A stretch of DNA of 64,000 nucleotides, from positions 223,501-287,500 of the forward strand of contig JAKOGI010000367.1 in the NCBI GenBank assembly GCA_029747015.1, in the 5' to 3' direction. Made by a program: the position numbers and the translations under genes. Source of the DNA: Carnegiea gigantea. Its lineage: Eukaryota; Streptophyta; Magnoliopsida; Caryophyllales; Cactaceae. Of this stretch, positions 56,801 through 64,000 are shown piece by piece; the stretch's first letter is position 1; each line of letters starts with the position of its first letter. Below the pieces are notes generated by a model, which worked only from the letters and a program-made list of their open reading frames with translations, did not search any database and had not been told where the DNA came from.

Positions 56801-59800
56801 CTATCCCAGATTTCTATATTTGCTGCTTTTGTCCTTGCTTGAACTAGCTAACTTTATCCTCTAATCTGAAGTCCTTCCCGCTTTATTACGTTATGGTTAG
56901 ACTGCATTTTCCCCTGCTTAGCTTGCTGCAGGAGGCTACCTTAGGACTGCAGCAATTGGCGTGGCTGGATGGCTTTGAGAAGGAAAGTAAATAGGAAAAA
57001 GTGAAACTGCACGTTGGGCTATTACACCAACTGAAGCTCAGGAAGGAATCGAAGGCTTAGTTAGATAAAATGGTCCCACAAGCAGAAAACATGTTCAAAT
57101 TCAATCACTCATGGCAGAGAGAGAAAAATCAGTATCGAAAGGATAGATGAACCCGACCGGATGGGACTTCCCTGCTATGCTATTAGACCTGGATTGATTA
57201 GCTGAGAGAGCACTACGGGACTTAGGTAAATCTACCAAGCTAGATGAAATCGATGCCACCTTACTCTCCTTCTCTTCGATGGAGGGCAAGGCAACGAAGG
57301 GAACATAGATTATCTCACTTGGGAATCATGACTTATGGTCCACCTCACTCCCCGAGTGAATAGAGAAAAATGTAATTCCTTAAAAGAACTTAAAGGCAAA
57401 AGGGACGCATTCTAAACTCAAAGCTTATGAAATTGACACTTCTACCACCTCATTAGATACATGCCACTTCAAATGATGAAAAAGAGAATGCAAGAACTCA
57501 CCAGTCCCCCCCTTCAAAGAATAGATAGAGAAAGCGGAAAGATAAATTTCTCTTTACAAAAATGAAGGTAGACTGATGTCATAGCAATCCTGAAAACTAA
57601 GCAGTGATCCCCTCACGAATATCAGTAACCATGCTTCTAACAGTCTTACCATAGCATAAAAAGTCCTTTTAGGCGCTTTATATCTAACTTAGAGCTTATG
57701 AAATTGACACAGACCTAGTGTGATCCCTATCCCCTTTGTAGGATGACTCCAATGGGCTTTCATCTTACTTTTCCTACCGGATCGACGGACGCAGAAAACT
57801 CTCTTCGTCTCTGTTAGTGCTGTACTAGTCGTGCGAGCTACTTGTTGCTAAGGTCGACAATCGGGATTGACGCAAGTCTTTTTACCTAAGCTCACTTTGT
57901 CTTAGTTGGTAAATCTGACTTTTGAAGAATAAGAATAGAAAGAGGGAGCTTGTAACTGCTTTCTATTAAATAGAATAAATAAAACTACTAAATCGAGTCT
58001 TTATTTCACTGTCACTAAGAATAAGAAGAGGTAAGGGTGCCATTGGCACTTTAGTCTAAATGAAACTAAACGTCATAAGGACCAAAGCTTGAATGGCTCT
58101 TCATTCCTTGAGCTCAACTCGGTTGCTTTGCTGTTCTTGATAGTCGCTACATGGGGGACCACTTTGCTTAGGACTTTGTTCTCGAGTGATAGGCACCTAG
58201 GTACAATTAGATAAAGAGTTGTTCTTTTTCCTGACTAAGCGTCAAAGCGCCCTACCGAACGGTTTGTCTCTTAGCCTATTCGAGCGGTCTACTTACCCAC
58301 CAGAACTCCTAATAGCTGCAAACTTTCTAGCATGCATTTTCGCCCTTCCTTACAATACAAGTAGATAAAAAGAGCTTGTCGAACCAAGTGCTATACTGCG
58401 AAGATAGAAAGATGAAGACTCACATCCACTACCAGACATAATAAAAAACGGAACATAGACCAAGGAGCGAGGCATGAATTGGTTCCTCTCGGAAAGGCTA
58501 GCTTCCCCCCCGTAACTCACATCGCTCTTTGTGGGGCGAAGTGTGCTGTAGTGGTTTTCTAACTTTCCACCTGTTAAAACGCGTTTCAACGTCATCGATT
58601 GCTTAATGCCATTGAAGAAATGGTTCCCCTGTCAGTTGAAGCTAATTTGAGCCTATTAGTAACGGAGGACCTAGTAACAGATACTTTTTTTGCCTGCTCT
58701 GCTTGATTTGCTGGAATAATGCTGATACTTGTAAGCCATAGCCTTAATGAAGATCATTATTATGAGTACTCTTCGAAGTAGGGGCAGGAAGGGGTCCTCC
58801 TGAGTTAGTTAATTATGGTTCAGGCCTATTCATATCAATCAATTGGTAAGGTAAACAAAACTTGCATAAATCAAATACTTTTAGGATAAGTAAAAAACCA
58901 ATCTACATATCTAGATTTTCTCCGTTGACGACTTTCTTTTCTGACTGTATGAAGATGAAGTAATGGCAGCTTTGTCCACTGCCCCTGGGGGAGAACCTCT
59001 TAGAAAGAACATGCAAGGACAGAGAAGTGGGGGCACTCTATAGAAATGAAAGACGTTAGCAATCTCGGCTGAGTCAATAAGAGTTGACAGTTCCGAAAAA
59101 GCATAACCATTACTATGAACTCTCCTTTTTTAACCACCAAAGCATCAATCATTTCATTTAAACGGATCTATCTTCTAAAAAAGAAATTCACCTGAGCTAG
59201 GTGAGGCATCTTCACATCTATGGCTTCTTAGGTTCTTAAGGATAGACAGGAGATGCCCCTTTCTCTTATCTGCGATTCCACCAAATGCAACTAATTCACA
59301 AATCGTGACCTCTTTTCAGGCCTAAGCCCGGATTCGTTCTAAACTATGTTTTCTCATGCCCGAACACTAGTTGAAGAAGGAAAAGCAAGTCTACTGGCTT
59401 GAGAGAATGACTTTCTTCAGTATTGATTGCAATAGGGAACTTACTACACTTAGAGTCAGAGAGAAAAGAAGGGGGATGGCGTCATTCAACATATCCCATG
59501 ATATGCATCATAATTCGTTTACGATTGTTTAAGTCCTTACCGGGCGCAAGCCCAAGGCGAGAGAAAACAGAGAGTACAATGACCAATCTTCAACTGGATT
59601 CACAGGCAAACTAGACTGGAAAACCACAGACAGTAAGGCAGAGAATTGATTCAATTTTCCTTAATAAGATGAGTAATCAAGCAGCAAAAAAGAATAGCAT
59701 AAGTTAAGTTATTTAGGGGGATCCCTTCACTCTTTTGTCATGCAAGAATAGTCTGTGTCAGTGACGTGACTTCTTGATAGCATGGGTCTCGTTACTCGGG

Positions 59801-62400
59801 ACCGAGCGTCAGAGCCAAGAATAGAAGCAATTCAACCATAGTGAAATTCCTTACTTATCCCCGCTCTCAACGGAGCTCGGGAGGAGAGGGGGAAGAATTC
59901 TAATCAAATTCAAGTATGACAAGCAAAAATCCTTTGAAAAAATGCCTTAGTAAGGTAAGCTCCTTCATGTCTTAGCTCTCGCAAGCGGGAAGTACTCCTA
60001 TCTTTTGAAACAAAGGGGGAGAGAGGAAGGAACGCAGCAATAACTCTTCTTTCAAGGAAAAAAACATACCCCTTTTCATCACAGGCACAATATTATAGAG
60101 CCATTCTTCTCGGTGTTTGCTTGTATGGCTTGAAACCTAGGAAAGTTGGTTATTTGAATAAAGCCTTGAAACCATAGGGAAAATGTCTTCTATAAGATAG
60201 AGCGCGTGTCAATCAAATGGGCAAACTCTTTTCCTCTTTCTTGTTTAGCTTCTCCTTCTTCCTCGGGCATTCAGCCTTAGGGTAAGCGGATTCACTCAGA
60301 TCCTAACTCAATGATAGATATCAGGTTAGAACCACCAGTTAGATAAGGGGAGAAATCCTCATAAAGCATAAGTTTATCACTAAGAGAAGACATGATCTCC
60401 TGTTCAGGCTAATCAATCAACTCAATCAATTAGCGTATCAAAAGAGATTGGCTCGTTGATCTTTGATTCTTTAGTCTTCCTGGCTGGCTTTAGCCCTGAG
60501 CGCTAATCCATCAAGATCGTAGCATCGAGAGATGCTCCCTGGCTATCCACTACTCATAGTGATGGTCGGACGGAGACTTAGGTTTTTCCGATGATTTTCG
60601 AGTTGCCTAAAGGCTGCGTACCCTCCTCGACTGGGAGACCTTTGATCAGGAAAAATGGTTACTTTTAGTTGAAAGTTCCCTTCTTTCCCGGGGCTGCCAA
60701 CTCAATGCTACTTAGCCTTTCAACTCTGTTGCTCCTGGTTTAGATGAAGCGACTTTGGAATTCATTTGTCTCAAAAGAAGACAACTCACCTCTGAATTAT
60801 TTCAGTTTAGCGCTCCGTGGGACGAGGGATCCTTTCTGAACTTAAGAAATCTCTCTTGCACCCGGTCTTTCTCGACTGGCTTTTCTTATCCCGCATTGAA
60901 TCAAAAAGCGGATCTTCCCTTGCCCTCTTCATAGTTCTCAATAGATCCCTGGGCCTAAAGATGTGCACTTCTGCTGACATCTGGGTCAACTCCACCATCA
61001 CCGTTGAAATCCTTCAACACGTCTATGATCTTATCGGTACCACTACTGCTAAGAAAACTTTTGATCTACCTATACTATATATAGGACGACTAATCAAAAT
61101 TCAACTTCGAAGTTGAACTTACCTCATTGAATCAGAGAAAGCATTTAGTTTCAAACCAAGGGCGGAACAAGTCCTTCTTCCTCCCCAGGAAGATTGGCGG
61201 AATCCTATTCATTTCATTTGTAGGCGAGCTCTTGTTGGGTGTTTTATATATTGACGTTAGTGACTGTGCCTCCTTTCCAGAAGACCGAAATTCATGAGCC
61301 AACTCGGAAGAGAAGGAGCAGTTCTTACTGTGAACGAATAGGCTCAACGTACTAAAGAATAAGGCTAAGGCAAGCGCAAGATTGGCTGAGGGGTAAGCGT
61401 AAAGGAAAGGGTGGTAAGAGACTTAGCATATCTCCAGAGCGAGGCCTAGGATACATTATTCCAATGCCTTATGGCATTCAACCCTGAGTCGTAGCTGCGT
61501 TAGCAATAGGAATAGCGGCATGGGGTGGCTTTGTACTGGACCTAGTCATATCACCTGCAACAGCACTGTTCAACCCAGCGTTAATCTTTCTCGACCTGCA
61601 ATCAGTAGCATCATTGCAGGAAGGAGTGGCATCTCTAGCTACACCGCTTCATTCAGTACGCATCGCCGGCTCTTTCTATCGAGGGGAAAAGCAACTTTGT
61701 TAGAATGACCGCTGTGGCTATAGGGCTGACTGACCAAGTCAAAGTCAAGTCCTCACTTTTATCGACATATAGAAAAAAGGTTCGTCACTTATCTCTCTAT
61801 CCTATTTTGAATAGTGTCAGTGAAAGACAAACCTTACCGTAAGTGGTCTTGGGATGCTGGGATAATTCAAAGTCAAAAGACAAAAGTATTACTCTTTGTA
61901 CCTTTTTCGGGCGTTGAACCTACTTTCCGACTTAGCTTCTTTGTACCAATCCAGCTAGATTGGAAAGATCCTCTGCCCTTTACTTAGTCAAGAATAGTGA
62001 AATCTCCTGAACTTTCTTTGCTTTATCCAATTCCCCTTAAACCAGAGATTGGTCCCTTTCCTTATTCGCTTGGTTCATTCGTCAAGCAAACCTTTAGTTC
62101 TTTTTCCCCTTTCAGTCTTCCTTCGATCTCTCTTAGAAGTAGAAACTCGCATACTAACTTGACGCTTCTTCTTATGAAGTCTATCATAGACCATGATTTT
62201 GATTGGTTCCATAACCATATAGTTAAGCAGAGTTGTAAAGTACTTCACACGATAGTACACTGGGCGATCCCTAGCTGATGCAATCCAGCCTATACCCCTA
62301 ATCAACTGGATCAGGCTTTCCAAGCCTAACGATTTCTTCTTCCAGAACTGAAAGCAGACTTTGGCTACCTCGAAGCTTTCCTTATAACTGAGGAATTGTG
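53830..62400. other. Probable mitochondrial-DNA-derived block (NUMT), about 8.6 kb
   Basis: The base composition and texture change here. GC rises visibly above the flanks, homopolymer AT runs become rare, and CTTTCTTTC/GAAAG-type and CCCAAGG-type phrases typical of plant mitochondrial intergenic DNA are frequent. No transposon features are present. I could not recognise a complete mitochondrial gene, rRNA, tRNA or group II intron domain, so the call rests on style and on the neighbouring plastid fragment. CTTATGAAATTGACAC recurs at about 57425 and 57696. The edges are approximate. Confidence 0.55.
54312..54620 (+). pseudogene. Unrecognised ORF with one in-frame stop, in the mitochondrial-like block
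   Basis: It runs from an ATG (MHRSLVLFITWDALRL) to a TGA after 16 codons and stays open in the same frame to a TAG at 54618-54620, about 100 residues in all. Recognisable text includes ELREILIYLFTDTVDKNN and SELQNNEATQPNDTNSKL. No family is recognised. The compositional flow across the TGA suggests one former gene. Confidence 0.35.
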
Positions 62401-62449
62401 AAATACTACCTCATCAATAATTATTTCATCATCAATATCAAATTCATAA

Positions 62450-62760
62450 GCAAGTTGATAATTTTTAGGTTCAATCTTGGTATACTATTCTGAATCCAGG
62501 CTCCAATACGACCTTTCTTTCTAAGATGATCAAAATGGATAATTTTCCAATCAAAATATTTTCTATCTGGATTTTTCTCTATATCCGTAATATTGAAATA
62601 ATAAGTGATAGAGATACTCCACCACATATCAATTAAATTACCTTTATGTATGTTGTAATTATTAGTATAAGAAAATTCTTTATTTTTATTTCCTTGGAAT
62701 GGTATCCTATAACTATATGAATCCTTCGTATCCTCATGAAAAGAAATTTATATGATAAAA
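62450..62760 (-). pseudogene. ycf1: Plastid ycf1 (tic214) fragment
   Basis: A minus-strand open stretch contains, in order, HEDTKDSYSYRIPFQGNKNK, NYNIHKGN, DIEKNPDRKYFDWKIIHF and LRKKGRIGAWIQ. These match the C-terminal third of plastid Ycf1/Tic214, an inner-envelope protein-import component of about 1800 residues. The frame then shifts near 62490; TKIEPKNYQL may be its continuation. It is about 100 codons of a very large gene, lacks both ends, and sits next to mitochondrial-like DNA, so it is a transferred plastid fragment and not a working gene. Confidence 0.78.
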
Positions 62761-63680
62761 CCTCATATTTATGGCTTTTTATTAGATTTTCCTTTTCATT
62801 CTATAATAACAATAAAGGAGCTTTTGCATTTTGGTAATTGGAATTTATTAATTATTCCTTTTGATATGAATTCCATTTTTTTAAATTTTAATGCCACTAC
62901 TAACAAAAAAAAGACTGATTTGAGTTGAAAATCAAACCACATGAAAACAAAACTTCAAAATCAGAACCCACAAATTAATCAAAAGGGAAGAAACCCTAAT
63001 TCACAAAATCAACCGATTTCACCAAATCAATTAAGCAACTCCGAAGTTTTAAATCAAATTTAAGAACTACGTAAATAGAAACATGAATTAATCAAAATGA
63101 AAGAAACCTTAATTCACCAAATCAAACCAAATCACCAAATCAACTAATAAACTCCGAATTTAAAAATTGAAACCAAATTTAAGAACTACCTCCTGCCATT
63201 ATCTAATTGTCCCATTGTAAATAGAAGATCTGCGAGTAGAATTTTATGTCAACATTGCATACTTTGAATATTTCCTAACCCCTTTGATGATATTAGTGTA
63301 AAGAGAAATTTACTATGAAGAGTACTATCTAAATAGGGGAAATTGTTGCTGAATAGCTACAACGAATTAAAAACCACTTGATGATGAAGAAGTAGTAGAT
63401 GGAGAAAACTAAAACCAAAACTTGATAGAGATATAACGGTTAGTAGGAGAATTGAAGAGACTGAGCATAGTTTTGGGGTGAGGAGGAGTCCGTAGAGAGA
63501 GAAGGAGAGGCTTGGCTAGTGGGTACAAAGAGAGATAGGGGGTGAGAGTATTTCATTTGAGTGGTTATAATGAATCCTCAATAGTCAATAGGATTTATAT
63601 CATCAATTTTATATTAACAAATATGATTGGCTAAAAGATGAAACCAATGGTGGTAAATAGGTTAGCTTCCATAAATCACT
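62761..63680. other. AT-rich intergenic DNA
   Basis: No gene recognised. A short plus frame beginning MIKPHIYGFLLDFPFHS at about 62753 adjoins the plastid fragment, but I cannot assign it. A near-repeat of AAACCCTAATTCACAAAATC-like phrases occurs at 62990-63190. Confidence 0.45.
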
Positions 63681-64000
63681 CCCGTGTCGGTCACTGGTCA
63701 TCCCCTAACTCTCTATACTCAAATTATCCCAATAATCCTGTGCCCCATTCTCATAGTCCCATAGTTCATAGCCCACTAACATTATTGCCACCACTACTCG
63801 ACGATGTAGGTGAACTCTGTAGTCCCACCACAACAATCACCAAAATAGCACCACATCCCAAATCCAAATTCCTCCGACCAGTCTTTCCAAGCCATTGCAT
63901 TTGAGGATCAATTGCCTTTCACTATAACAATTTCTTTTTATTTGTCTCCTCCTCATATTTTTATCAAATTTATTCAACTCCTAATAAATGATAACTTTTG
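63681..64000 (+). repeat. Long-inverted-end repeat family, copy C (runs off the window)
   Basis: From GTCGGTCACTGGTCATCCCC onwards the sequence matches the middle of copy B (from about 34911) and copy A, including CTCTATACTCAAATTATCC and the frame with LLPPLLDDVGEL. The left inverted end is missing and the right side is outside the window. Confidence 0.75.

Noticed and set aside
53830..62400. Group II intron, mitochondrial rRNA, tRNA or intact respiratory gene
   Set aside because: I looked for the intron domain V hairpin text, tRNA T-arm text and familiar protein motifs and found none convincing.

Overview
The window looks like nuclear DNA of a flowering plant, probably a eudicot. It is AT-rich, with long intergenic stretches filled by plant-type LTR retrotransposons, MITEs, a LINE remnant, a Cassandra TRIM and organelle-derived DNA. 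I cannot name the species. Almost nothing here is an ordinary host gene. The one plausible host gene is a small intronless gene at 25318-25698 (minus) for a secreted, probably GPI-anchored, Pro/Ser/Thr-rich arabinogalactan-like protein with its own TATA box.

Layout. 1-2083: 3' part of a long Ty3/gypsy-type LTR running in from the left. 2370-2990: minus-strand LINE reverse transcriptase remnant. 2991-7424: AT-rich intergenic DNA with one MITE candidate. 7425-24856: a degenerate minus-strand Ty3/gypsy element, split in its gag region by a younger minus-strand SIRE-type Ty1/copia element at 12573-23259. The copia element carries an extra ORF downstream of pol, with promoter-like sequence in front of it. 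25318-25698: the host gene. 26006-29017: three short TIR elements and a small poly(A)-tailed retroposed fragment. 30050-35870: two copies of a repeat with long inverted ends and trinucleotide microsatellites. The first copy is interrupted by a small copia element (30822-33215) that keeps only gag and protease remnants. A third copy begins near 63680 and leaves the window. 37534-48587: a minus-strand Tekay-like gypsy element with LTRs of about 3.1 kb, whose integrase core is missing. 50033-50766: a complete Cassandra TRIM with 5S-rRNA-like LTRs and a perfect 5-bp target duplication. About 53830-62400: sequence with the texture of plant mitochondrial intergenic DNA. About 62450-62760: a fragment of plastid ycf1, followed by AT-rich DNA.

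How it works together. This is a nested transposon neighbourhood rather than a pathway. All the LTR elements with a visible primer-binding site use an initiator-methionine-type site (TGGTATCAGAGC or a close variant). Relative ages read from the sequence: the SIRE-type copia LTRs differ by roughly 2% (eye count), and that element sits inside an older gypsy copy. The small copia and the Tekay-like element have visibly more diverged LTRs. Most coding regions carry stops or frameshifts. The items most worth a second look are the promoter-bearing extra ORF of the SIRE-type element, the Cassandra element, the repeat family with a conserved open frame, and the mitochondrial/plastid mosaic.
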